A stretch of 64,000 nt of DNA, taken from positions 248,001-312,000 of the forward strand of contig MBPM02000004.1 of assembly GCA_001695595.3 (NCBI GenBank), in the 5' to 3' direction. The notes below the pieces were generated by a model. That model saw only the letters and a list, made by a program, of their open reading frames with translations. It did no database searches and was not told where the DNA came from. Origin of the DNA: Plasmopara viticola (Eukaryota; Oomycota; Peronosporomycetes; Peronosporales; Peronosporaceae). The translations under genes were made by a program, and so were the position numbers. Every line of letters starts with the position of its first letter. The first letter of the stretch is position 1. Positions 21,667 to 32,553 of this stretch are shown here, piece by piece.

Positions 21667-23400
21667 TTTGACCATTCATACCAAGTCATACGTATTCTTT
21701 TGATCAAAATGACAGCTTAGCGGTGTGTTATGGGCCTATTGTAGATAATTACTATGAAAATTTAGCCATTCACGCTTTTATAAAAATTAAATTAATCCTC
21801 GCGTTTAACCGTGTTGACATCTTTCTCCAAGTCTCTGGTACTGTTCCTTGTTGAACCCATAAGCCATTACATATTCATGTCGTCTCACATACGCGACAAG
21901 ACTTTGATCCCTTACAAATAAGGTTATCACTGTGTTGAAAGCTAGCAAATAGTCCAAGCGTTTCAATAGCTCATTAATCGAAGCATTCTATTTTCCTGGC
22001 TCATGCTTCCCCTCAAAGTTGTACTTCACACAACAAATGTAGCTTAAAACCTAAATTGTCAACTCGGTAGCATACTTTGTCGCCAGTAAGCTTCGTCATG
22101 GACAGATAAGTTTTTTTCGGTTGCTTGAGGCATATAAATCATATTGTGCTCGCCCCATTCCTTCCTTTTGGTGCTTGCTTGCACAAGTGCAGTGCTTAAA
22201 GCAAGATTTGACGCGTCACAAACGACATTAAATGGTTGCTCTGGTTCTGGCTAGACCAAGACTAACAACTTTCGCTAACTCTTTCGAGTACTTTTTTGTA
22301 TCAAAACATGTATGTCTCAACGCTTTGTGAGATCTGATCAAGTGTAGAGAAGCACTCAAACGCCATTATACATGACCAACTGCTCTCAAAGCATACCGCA
22401 TAAGTGGTGATCGTGGACAAAAATATGTCTTCTTGCTTACAATGCTAACAATGTTTGTCAAAAAGAAGCCAAATAGATACCTTCCACCAGACAATACCTT
22501 AAGATGAACAATCGAACACACAATTGTCTCAAAAAGTGGTGACTATATCGAGTATTGTGGCTGCGTTGAGGTAAATGTGAGCATGTACGATACGTTCACT
22601 TAGCTGTTTGGCTCTCTGATTATACTAGGGAATCTTTACCAAACCATCGTCTCCTCTTTCTCTGCACGAAAGAAAGCTTTAATGTCGTCGCAGCAATATC
22701 AAATAAGGTCACTGCTGTGTCACGCAAAGTTATTAAGCCAAGTCAATTTTACGGCGTACAACATATATCGATAACTCTTCAAACATCGAAGAATTACTGT
22801 GTGCACTTAGTGCCGTCTTCGAAGTCTTTTATTGCCGCTAAATTGAGTTGTAGAGAAAATTGTCGCTTCTTCTGGTCCACTGACCAATGTCGTCGGCCTT
22901 GTCGACTCAATCCTTTCTGAAAAGGGATAACTCATCCAGCTTAGGCAGAATTTCTAAGGGCAGGTAGAGGCGTCAAGCTTTTGTGCTATTGCTACAAGCG
23001 TATTTCTTGCAAATATATCCACCCGAATTTTCTAATTGGTTGAGACGCCCTGTGGTGCAAGATAATCGTCGTGTGATGTTTTCTAAATTATAGGACGTTG
23101 TGTCACGTATTTGCGTCAATCGATCGGGAATGGACTGTATAACGCCTAGACGATTAGCAAAGAACTGTGCTCATTATAGCCCCCACTCAGCAAAATATGC
23201 ATTAGTAGAGCAGCGCTTTTACTTGCATCGACCAGCTCATGCATGGCATACAGCGAGCGCTGCTCAGTGGCTTAGGAATCATTCCTTGTGCATTTTCAGG
23301 TCCACAAACGTGCTGGCATGATCTCAAGACTGGCATATATATCCTTCTCATCACGACCGCTGATTAGTGAAAAAAAAACAATTCTGTAGAGCCCTGTTCA
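21667..23400. repeat. Segmental duplication, block A part 3 (partner ~42100-44400)
   Basis: The 'TTTTTGACCATTCATACCAAG' flank pairs with ~42100. CTCGCGTTTAACCG pairs with ~42328. GCTTGCTTGCACAAGTGCAGT (22172 region) pairs with ~42692. AAGCCAAGTCAAT pairs ~22735 with ~43630. CGAGCGCTGCTCAGTGGCTT pairs ~23250 with ~44257. Identity is patchy, ~70-80% by eye. Confidence 0.65.
22150..22255 (-). pseudogene. Gypsy-type RNase H relic in block A
   Basis: A short minus-strand frame reads PFNVVCDASNLALSTALVQ, which matches the first strand and catalytic Asp of Gypsy/retroviral RNase H (VxCDASxxAIGxxLxQ). The block B equivalent near 42670-42780 reads FVFDASDLATSTALMQ, so the relic predates the duplication. 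Flanking sequence is frame-broken. Confidence 0.5.
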
Positions 23401-26119
23401 TAACGTCTGGGCTGATAGCCTGCTACTTAACGTTCAGTGATAGAGCTTCGCTAATATGGTTCGTCTCAAAGCTTATCATATCGTCAACTTCAAGTGGTCC
23501 TAAGTCACCCTGATTACACTGTCTTCTTGAATGCCTGGACAGTGTTGACAACAATTTGACAAGACTTTTATATGTTGCATGCAAAATTAAAGTCATGCAT
23601 ACGCATGACAAGTCATTCTTCGTCATAAGACAATAATATATGTCAACGTCAAGCATTTTGACCCGATACAACATAATTTGCGCTTACCCAAGCTCATCGG
23701 CCTGTTATTTTGCACGTCCAATGGCATAGTCCTAAAACTCTGCATACGATGCTTGAGGTTTGTGTCGCCGTTTTATTTAGTAGACACAAATGAGGCACCA
23801 CCTGTACACTTTCAGCATTTTATTATAGAAGCATACTATTGTTGTTTCTTCCATCGTGGATTGATATTCTCTTTTGAAAATCGGAAAAAAGTTTTGCGAA
23901 GCCTGTTTGACCAATTTCTGTTGTAATAGCCGAATCGTCTTGTAAGATCTTTTTTGAAATTGTGGCGTACACCAAAATCTTACCTTTCGAAATTCGCACG
24001 GACCCCATGGCTGCTTACAGCAGCCGAGAAGCGTAACTTACTCTTATATAAGCTCAAACTTGTTGATGGAAGCAGAACATTAATTGGTCTGTTCAGTCTA
24101 ACTAGATTATTCTGAGCGGTCTTCATAAGTTTTTAGTGCCGACGAAACATTCTTAGAGCGGTCACGAGCGGGACACCGTCAAAGCATACGCGGGCAAAAG
24201 CCTTTAGCGTTCGAAACAGTCATGCGACCGAACAAGTGCACGACATTGTGGCGCTTGGTCGTCTTTTAAGCTCAACTGACTATGCTTATAGCGTATTATT
24301 TAGGCGTAATAGCCGCCATTATAGTGAAATACAAATTCTGGATTCAGCTTTGGTAGGAAGTGTCTGCCAAATATTGTGCACTACAAAAGTATACTTGGAC
24401 ATGTGTTAAGCAGTCCTTCGCTCGTGCGTATAAAGGTTGAAATGTTCAGTCAAACATTCATGCCTTTATGCGCACAATCAATTGACTGCTTGTTTATCGT
24501 AAGCATATATCTATTGCATCTGTTCGTTCGGTAAAACGTTGGTGACGAATGCGAACCCTAGATTTCTGTCATACTCTTCTTTCGACAAAGAAGATATTTA
24601 AAGTTTACGTCCATCACGTGTCAAAACAACTTGTAAGTAAATGCTGGACACGAGATCAAATTCGATACTTACTCTCCTAATTTGTAAGAGGTTTTATAAT
24701 TCCTTCTCGACGCCATTTTCGATAATGTATTAAGTTCAAAATATGCCAGACTTTAAGTATTCAAGACTTTTTTGTGAGCTCAGACAAGACGTACGCTGTT
24801 TATAAGGCAAACACAAATACGGCGGAGGATTTAATTACATCCGCGAGTAAATTGTCCATATTTAGGATGACCACCGTAAATATTTTAGCCCAAAATCAAA
24901 GCACGCCTGCCATGACAGAACAGATAATTGCTTAAACAATTAATTCTGCGGATAAGGATTCTCTATTAGCGTGGGAAGTGCTCGTGTTGCCCAAGAAAGA
25001 ACAACGTATCGCATATTGCCACATGTGTTACCTACTATTTGTAGACTACTGTTGCTAGCATCTTCAACAACATCTTCGGCTCATTAAGCCATTGATGCTG
25101 CAAATGTTAATAAATTAATTTGGCTGTTGAAGCTTTCAAAGACGTCAGATGTCAAAATTCCTTTTTTTCGGGTGTCATTCATCCAACCTTCTTTCAAAAA
25201 GCTGTACTTGTTTACTTCAAAGTCAAGGCACGCTGCCAATGTATCTCAAATATTACTGCCACGTCCATTTTACCCTATAGACGCTCAAAGTTTCTTAATA
25301 AAAAGTCCGGCTAAAAATTCACTAACTATTTTTGCTTAATCGCGGGAATACGTCAAGCGTTATTGCTTCACCGCAATAAAGACTGACAACTTAGAGGAGT
25401 CTCTACCGCGGTAGAGGTGGCGATCGCGCTGGATCCGGTCGTCAAAAGTCTTGAGACAACCGGATGTAGCGCGACCACCACTATGTTTCTTTTTGTGGAA
25501 ACACATTGAACCTTTTCTCGTGTGGCAAAGGTTCCCCTTCTTAATATCAGCACCGGGAAATACAAAGCATTTAGCTCAATACAATAAAATGTATGCTGTA
25601 GTGAAATTTAAATATGCACTGAGAAGAACATTATTGCATCGAAAAGGTAATTGTTTAAATAACAGTATCCTCGACCAGTCTTGCTCTTTGTACCCACTAG
25701 ATACACCAGCTTACTCAAATAGCCCCCGTTAGGTAAGCCAAATACGAGGTGCGTGGTAAATGACGCGTACTGAAGTGAGGTAATGTGTACCGATGACCGG
25801 AGTAAGCAACCAACGAAATGATCGAACAAAAGATATTAATGAGCCGAGGTGCAGAGCTTAAAAATGAAGGAGATGCTGTGCCTCGAAAAATTCAGTACAA
25901 TGTTGATCAATTCATTGGATTGAGGACTAAAGCTAAATTAAAAGACCTTGACAGCGCATCAAACGCACATACATGTCTTTTTCGTAAAACAGTCGGCCAC
26001 GATTATAAAGTTTCGTCACCGCAGGCATTAAAGAGTGCAAACAAAAGCATCGTAGGGAAGGAAGGCAAGAATATGCAAATTAATAAAAGAGAACTGAGGG
26101 ATATGTTCAAATCTTGGGT
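23401..26119. other. Gene-poor stretch with a partial repeat (23680-23850)
   Basis: A ~170-bp piece at 23680-23850 (GTCCAATGGCATAGTCC, then TAGTAGACACAAATGAGGC) matches the left part of the three-copy family found at ~27720 and ~45070. The remainder is AT-rich with short frames and no recognised domain. Confidence 0.45.
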
Positions 26120-26204
26120 TGTGACGTTACTGGCGTCACCGGCAGTTTTGCCGGTAATGACTTTTACGCAAAATATAAATATTCCCGATTTAATTATGCA
26201 TTAG
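25818..26204 (+). CDS. Uncertain 128-codon frame running into an LTR
   Basis: The first ~100 codons (MIEQKILMSRGAELKNEGDA... to NKRELRDMFKSW) have a Lys/Ser/Glu-rich, plausible protein composition. The last ~28 codons are inside a Gypsy LTR that begins at 26120. No domain or signal peptide is recognised and no paralogue is seen in the window. It may be a host gene truncated by the LTR insertion, or a chance frame. Confidence 0.2.
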   Translation: MIEQKILMSRGAELKNEGDAVPRKIQYNVDQFIGLRTKAKLKDLDSASNAHTCLFRKTVGHDYKVSSPQALKSANKSIVGKEGKNMQINKRELRDMFKSWVVTLLASPAVLPVMTFTQNINIPDLIMH

Positions 26205-26715
26205 TACTATCCAAAGGTACAGGCGATTATACAATTTACAGCCAGAAGACAGCACTGATGTCCCGTTAACATTGGGAACCAAGAGACTTAGTTGAGTAAA
26301 AGAAATCTAGGATGTGAAATAAGCCAGATGGAATAAAAAAGAATGATAATTTTAGGATAGTAGCAGTAGATGGCTGAGAGACACCAGTTAGGCAGTAGCA
26401 AGCCGTAAGAGCTTTATTTAAATGACTTCTCAATTTGCCTTAGGCAAAGAACACTCCTTCTCTTCTCCGACTTCACCTTGCCCACGCCTTGGCCTTTCGA
26501 CATAAATCAGCTCCCTCCACGACTGTTACATAGAAGCACTTGTCATGCAAAAGCTCGAGGCAAGGGATTTCGTGGCCACAAAGTAAGAAGTGAGTCATCT
26601 CTTAAGTTTTGGTGCGAGCTTTATAGGGTGAAATATTAGACCACAAAGGGTTGTTCTACAGCACGAACTTTACATTAAGTAAATGATTAGTGTTGTTGCA
26701 CGCTAGTGTGGCACA
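26120..26715 (+). repeat. Gypsy-family LTR, + orientation (~596 bp)
   Basis: Begins TGTGACGT and ends GTGTGGCACA. It aligns along its length with the reverse complement of 52379-53008, and its first ~400 bp with 29100-29520. Shared landmarks are the CACCGGCAGTTTTGCC stretch, GGCTGAGAGACACCAGTTAG and TTGCACGCTAGTGT. The exact 3' boundary is uncertain because similarity continues downstream. Confidence 0.7.
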
Positions 26716-27477
26716 TACATCTAGATCTTCTTCGGGCGGTCTGTGGGTTTGTACTTTTGCCCATTTACCTGGCCCACTTCTAGAAACACGGAAGATAAAT
26801 TCCAGATAAAGCTACCCTCTGGGTTTGCTTGATATACTTTCAATACTACTGAGCTGTTTCGTTCGGCTTCGCTGTATAGGAAAACGAAAGATTCGTGAAC
26901 CCGCAAAACCGAATATTACTGGGCCTCTAACAATTAGTAACAAGGAGCTTGTCAAGTTGCGCGTGTGGTTATCAACGGTGAAGCAGCCGAAGCTTGTCCA
27001 ACTCATCCGTTGGATAAGTTGGACCCCGGATTGTAAAGACTAAGGTGCCAGATTTTTAATTTACGACATTATTGAATTTCTAATGCCTTGTATGGTTCAG
27101 AATTTGCTGGATTTTAGCTTTTGCTCAAGTGGATTCTCGGTGAACCTAACACCGTGGCTGAGGTACTGTCACGCGATACGAAATTTGAAAGTAAAGTTAC
27201 ACGAGTTAGCCTGCAAGAGCTTCTGCAAACCGCAAGATCGTGGCGACAATCAGGACATACAAGGTTAGAGTTGCTCAATCCGCAAAGACAATGTATGCGT
27301 GGAATAGAGACCTACAATACATCATCAAGAAGCTGAATATAGGAGAGGATAGTTTTTGCATCACCTAATTGGCGAAGACGAGACTCCACGACTGTATATT
27401 CTAGACGACAAAGATATAAAAAACGCGTCATCTGTGAGAATATGATTATGTATCGGCTTCTTCAGTCTACCCTGATT
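26716..27477 (+). mobile_element. Internal remnant of a Gypsy element (leader and pol fragment)
   Basis: 26716-27050 matches the untranslated leader found below the 5' LTR of the minus-strand Gypsy copy (52378 downward), including TCAACGGTGAAGCAGC. After a large deletion, 27107-27470 encodes a pol piece: KWILGEPNTVAEVLSRD... then LQYIIKKLN and IGEDETPRL. It corresponds to the RNase H-integrase connection of the same family at ~48180-48480. In-frame stops are present, so it is dead. Confidence 0.65.
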
Positions 27478-29099
27478 GGGCAACTTCTTACCTAAAGAAC
27501 TTTGATTAGTGGTGTCCGTACGTCTGCTGGTATGGGTCCACTATCAGCTCTACCAATGCTATCACTTAACGGTATTAAACTTTAGAAACCTCCGCGTACT
27601 CTTCCACCCGTACATGCTCTTAGCAAGTCACTCTTTGTTGTAAATAGCTATATTTGGCAGCTCTGAGTAATTTGACTCGAAACACGATGGTTTGCTCTTA
27701 CCCTTCCTAATTAATTAGACATTTGTACATCCAATGGCACATTCTAAAATGTTAAATACGACGCTTGATGGTTGTTTTTATTCGGTAGAGACAAAATGAA
27801 ACCACCTGTATATATCCAAATTTATGATATTCTGTCACAAGCCCGGTATCTCAAATGGTCGAGCCATATCTGCAACTAACCAGCAATTGTTCTCTATACG
27901 ATTGTCTTAGTATGTCACATCAGCAAAGCCGAACTTAGGTAGTTGACGAATGAACTTTGCTGCGTCATGATTGGTCGCACCAGTTGGTAAGGCTCTAGTG
28001 TCAATCAAAGCTTGTATCTTCCTTTTTTAAATCTTGTCAATCTTTTTTATTCGTTCCAAGCTTTAGAGGCTCATCTGGCTCGCGCCACTTCACCGAGAGT
28101 GGAAGAAGTTAATATCGTTTGTCCCCATAGTTTAATATTGTCTCCATTGGCTGCAACGTTTATAAGTTGTTCGTGACAGAAGTTATGGGTATCGCCGAAC
28201 AATTTTTACAACACGCACGCAATAATGTAAAATACAATTGCTTCAATACGAAACTTTTACTTGTCGAATGTCAGCAAGACTGATACGACGTAAATTACTC
28301 AAGTGTTTGAAATGTTCAAAGTTCACATGATTGCGTTCGAACAAACAGTGTTTCAATGCTCCAATGCCCCGAACACTATAAACCACGCAACGCGAGCATT
28401 TAAGAAACATTACAAGCAAGTTTCGACATGTGGTCACCAAGTGCCGCTTCCAAACACACGCTTGACACGGTTGATGCTCGCACAAGCAAATCACGTCTAC
28501 TGATAGACCCAAGGGCCTTAAGCCACATCAACTCAAACGTAGTTTTTTCAAAAAGATCCAGAACGAGTCAACTTTATGGTCACCGCGCAGAGATCTCTTA
28601 TAACAAAACCAGACTTAGTACGGTTGTTCGTCCAACATTTCGAGCAATCCAGTGCGACAAAGCAGCATGCGGAGTGCAGAACTTATGTGCGACGCGAGAT
28701 TCAAGAAATTGACATTCCACAACGCGCAGTAATGCTCTTGCAACTTTTTAGCACTAAATGACCCAGCAAAGTAGTATAGAAGTTCTTCCGCGTACACTAA
28801 GTGATATTTGTGGTGCAGATGAGCATTACACTCGTTCAAATCGTCAGCATACTTGTCAGTGTTGAGATTCTCGCCTAATGTATCAATTAAAGAGCCTTTG
28901 TCTTCAAGCTCAGAGGATTTGAGCTCCGACGCTCGGGGCCACTATCTGAAGGCCACCGCTAAATCTCAATTTGTGTAACAAATCATGCATAATTTTAAGA
29001 TGAAGAGCATCCAAATCAATTCGCTGGTGAAATGGCTGCTCAAAGACACTTTAGTTAGCTTGATGCCGACAAGTACCGGTGTATATATTGCTGCGCTTC
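27478..29099 (-). pseudogene. Copy 1 of an unrecognised decayed coding-like family
   Basis: The segment repeats at 44796-46550 and partly at 30870-32100. On the minus strand a shared frame runs through IMHDLLHKLRFSGGLQI, then GSLIDTLGENLNTDKYAD, NECNAHLHHKYHLVYAEEL, and, further on in another frame, NLRRISLADIRQ. These peptides recur in the other copies with mostly conservative changes, which suggests real ancestral coding, yet each copy has stops and frameshifts. I recognise no domain. It could be a host multigene family or the cargo of a non-autonomous element. Confidence 0.4.
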
Positions 29100-29520
29100 T
29101 GTGACGTAACGGTTGTCACCGGCAGTTTTGCTAGCGACGGCTTTTTCGCAGAATACTAAAAGTTTTCACAATAGAGATCTGCATCAGTACTATCCAAAGG
29201 TACAGTAGGTTATGCAGTTTCCGACAAGGAGGCAGTTTCAGATGTCTCATAACCATTGAGAACCAAGAGACCTTATTTGCTAAAAGAAATTCAGGATGGA
29301 AAAAACGCCAGATGAAATCCGAACAATGGTAGCTTTTAGGATGGTTGCCAGTAGATTGCTGAGAGCCTAGGCTGTATTAAGAAAATAAGTCGTACGAGTT
29401 CATTATTTCTGAATTTTTTCTAAATCAACAAACACTACTTCTCTTCTACGACTTTACTTCGCCCTAGACTCAGCCTCGTCCGACGGACAACTTCAATCAG
29501 CTTCCTTTACGATTGTGTTA
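29100..29520 (+). repeat. Truncated Gypsy LTR following copy 1
   Basis: Starts TGTGACGTAACGG, matches 26120-26540 and ends abruptly near the TGTTACACACG stretch. The same LTR starts at the equivalent point of copy 2 (46551). Confidence 0.65.
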
Positions 29521-30869
29521 CACACGGGCGTGACATCAGTCAAGAATTTTTGTCTTAAATGTGACGATAGTGATTCTACATATATTTATCGAATAGGAGG
29601 CTACACGACTGGACCAGTACCTACCTCTTTAAATTTGAGCTTTTCTGTAACCATAGTGATTGCTCAAAGACAAAAATGTTCTCTTACCACGCATTGCTAG
29701 TGCCTGAAAGCAAATGGACCACAATTTTTGAGCTGCTATAATTGAGGATGTACTCCGACATGGCAATTGTTACTCCAAACGTGCAGCAATCGCTAGGTTT
29801 ATCGGGCTTTTGTGTGCAAAAGTATCAATCGAATTTAAGCATAAACTCAGTTCTGAAACGAGCCGTCAATACAATCAGTATACTTTAATAGTGCAGACCA
29901 TCTCTTTCATGGGAAAATCAAGTCCACGACTCGTCAGCAATTTTCGAAATCCTTTGCATAGCTCAATAGGTGCTAATAAAGACATAGTTTGGAACATTTC
30001 TAATCATTGTACATTTTCCAATCATGCTGTCAGAACTTGAGAGCTTGTCTTCTACTGCTGTCATGCTGACAGACTTAATAATACAATCAGCGGGTCGTTA
30101 CTGGTAAAGTTTATAAGCAAACATTACATACTACAACTCTGAGTGTACACTTTTATCAACGCATTGATGGAATTTCACCTCAATAATCGCAATCTCTAGA
30201 GTTTAAGCGACAGCACAACTCAAGCAGAAATAATTGTGTCCACTTGCGGCTATCCCCTCGCGACTTGACAAATCTGCTCAGTAGGCCTCCCTCCGCCTCA
30301 AAAACTAAGAAAGTACGGCATGTAGGCATTGCAATTAAAAATGTCTCGCCATTGTAATAACAAACACAGCGGTGGCAGACATCGATCAACATTTAAACCA
30401 AGCGTCGAGTGCGTGTTTCGAATGTGGTCAAGACGCCAACTTTTCTAAGACTTTTAAACGATAAAGCAAGATTCACGAAGTGGAAGTTTTATGCGGTTGT
30501 TCGAGCTGACTAAAGGAACTCTACGATATGGTAAATCTAACAGTTCATTACCAGCAACACGTCGCTGTTGCCAGACTCTGGCACGACATCAATCACTCGT
30601 AAAATTTCGTTCGGGCGAGTCATATTCTGCGTTTGTCAAATTGCGAAGAAATTCGAAGTTCCGAAATTGTGCGCTTTTGTCCACGCAAAAGCTGCCACTC
30701 TTTGCGTAATTGATCAAAGGATAAATCCCGTCATCTCTAACACGTTCACAAATCCGGATCCTGAAAAGTTCGAGCCTTTTTTGCAATCAATTAGCAATTG
30801 TTGCCTTCACAAATGTCGTAAAATGTCACACTAGTGGACCCGGATTTAGGTCTATCAAGAAAAATTTTC
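29521..30869. other. Decayed repeat-like stretch, no intact gene
   Basis: Short frames only. One (30568-30834, +) is Cys/Phe-rich with no domain recognised. A Cys-rich fragment near 29700 (CLKANGPQFLSCYN) resembles part of a zinc knuckle but is too short to assign. Confidence 0.35.
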
Positions 30870-32100
30870 GCTGGGCACCTTTTGTCACACCAGCTAGTCA
30901 AGCTTCAATGCCAATCAGAGCTGAGATATTTTTTTATTGTGTATAGAAGCATACACTGCCGTGGGCTTTATTTGCGATTCGGACTAGTACGAATTACGTC
31001 ATAGCTGTGAAACACTTGCACATTTCTGTCAATTATATACATATTCGTGTCAAGCAGTAGAGGCTCATCTGGCTCGCGCTATTTCATCGAGAAAGGTAGA
31101 AGTCAATTATTTATCGTTTGTCCCCCAATATTGTCTTCATTTGCAGCTACAAGCTGTTTGTGGCAGAAGTTGTGAGTACTGCCGAGCATTCTTTAAACAC
31201 ACGAACGTACTGAGGAAAAAATATTGCTTTAATACAAATTTGTACGTTCTGTACAATATTACAAATCGCGAATGTCAGCAAGACTGACATGACGTGAATC
31301 ACTCAATAAATTGTAGTGTCCAAAGTTTACACAATAGCCTTTAAACAAACAGTGTGCAAGCACTATAAAACCACGCAACGCGAGCAACTGAGGAAAATAA
31401 CGTGGAAGCTTTGACATGTGATAACCAAGTGCCGCTTTCAAACGCTTCACATTGTCAAGGCCTCGACAAGCAAATCGCGTCTACTAAAAGACTCAACGGT
31501 TCTTAACCACATCAACTCAAATGAAGTTTTTTCAGTAAGATCCAGAATGAGCGCAACTTTAGGCTCACCGCGCAGGGATGTCGTGCTTTCTACAACCGTA
31601 CTAAGTCGGTTTTGTTTATAAGCCTCCAGACATGTCGAGCAATCCGGTACGACACAGGCAATATGCTGAGCGCGAAGCTAGTGTGCGGCGCGAGATACAA
31701 TAAGTAAACCTGCAACAACGCGCAGGAGTATTTGTGTATGTTAAGGCTGCATGCCGCAATAAATGGTATAGGAGTTCTACTGCGTACACAAGTGTTTTTT
31801 GGTGTAGATGAGCATTACACTCATTTGAAATGTCCACGTACGAATCAATGTTGGGAACTTTTTCTAACTTATCAGTCAGGGAACCTTCGCCTTCGAGTTA
31901 TTAAATTATAGCTTCAGTGACATTGGTTGCTCGGGTACCACTATCTAGATGCCACCGTTATGTTTCATTTCATGCAACGAAGCACGCAGAATTCAAGGGC
32001 GGCTAGCATTAAAATCAATTTGCCGGTGAAAGAGCTACTCAAAGACATATTTGTGAGCGTGTGGTACTGACTAGTAGCGGGGCATATACTGCCGCGCTTC
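30870..32100 (-). pseudogene. Copy 3 of the unrecognised decayed family, without LTR
   Basis: Aligns with copies 1 and 2 from the 'AGAGGCTCATCTGGCTCGCGC' stretch (~31060) to GCCGCGCTTCGCGC (~32100). Minus-strand peptides DISNECNAHLHQKTLVYA and LSDSRHVSLADIRDL match the family. A 28-residue stretch MSLSSSFTGKLILMLAAL resembles a signal peptide, but it is in a frame different from the most conserved one. No Gypsy LTR follows here, unlike copies 1 and 2. Confidence 0.4.
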
Positions 32101-32360
32101 GCGCAATAAAGGACTTTAAAAGTGAGCACGTACGACTTTAGGACAGCTGATCGAGACTGTTTCAATTCATATACTGTTTTGGGACTTCAGGATCTGGAAG
32201 AGGTGTATAATGTAAGATTCGCTGTGAAGACTTTCTTGATTGTAAACCAGCTTGCAAAGGCAATGATAGCGCAACACTGTTGATATGTAGTGGGGATCAA
32301 AGTCGATAAATTTTTTAATGTGTGAGTTGGCTTAGCTGATGCGAGCGCGGGCTAAGATGA

Positions 32361-32365
32361 TAAAT
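32361..32365. repeat. Target-site duplication TAAAT (left copy)
   Basis: TAAAT abuts the 5' LTR at 32366 and recurs at 36800-36804 abutting the 3' LTR. Confidence 0.92.
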
Positions 32366-32511
32366 TGTTAACATTACACCACTGAATGCATGTTGAACAG
32401 GTGGATGGCTTCACAGTAATTACAAGTACGTCACAATTAGTAATTACATATGGTAGCCGTTCATTGGTCAGGATAAATATATTCACTTCGGTTTTTACTA
32501 TCTTCTCAACA
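32366..32511 (+). repeat. Copia-2 5' LTR (146 bp)
   Basis: Differs from 36654-36799 at two bases (CACCACTG/CACCGCTG and ACTATCT/ACTTTCT). A TATA-like stretch (GATAAATATATTC) lies near its end and may drive transcription. Confidence 0.93.
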
Positions 32512-32553
32512 GGTTAACAGCCGCAACAAGCTCAAGCAACGTTCTCGCCCAAT

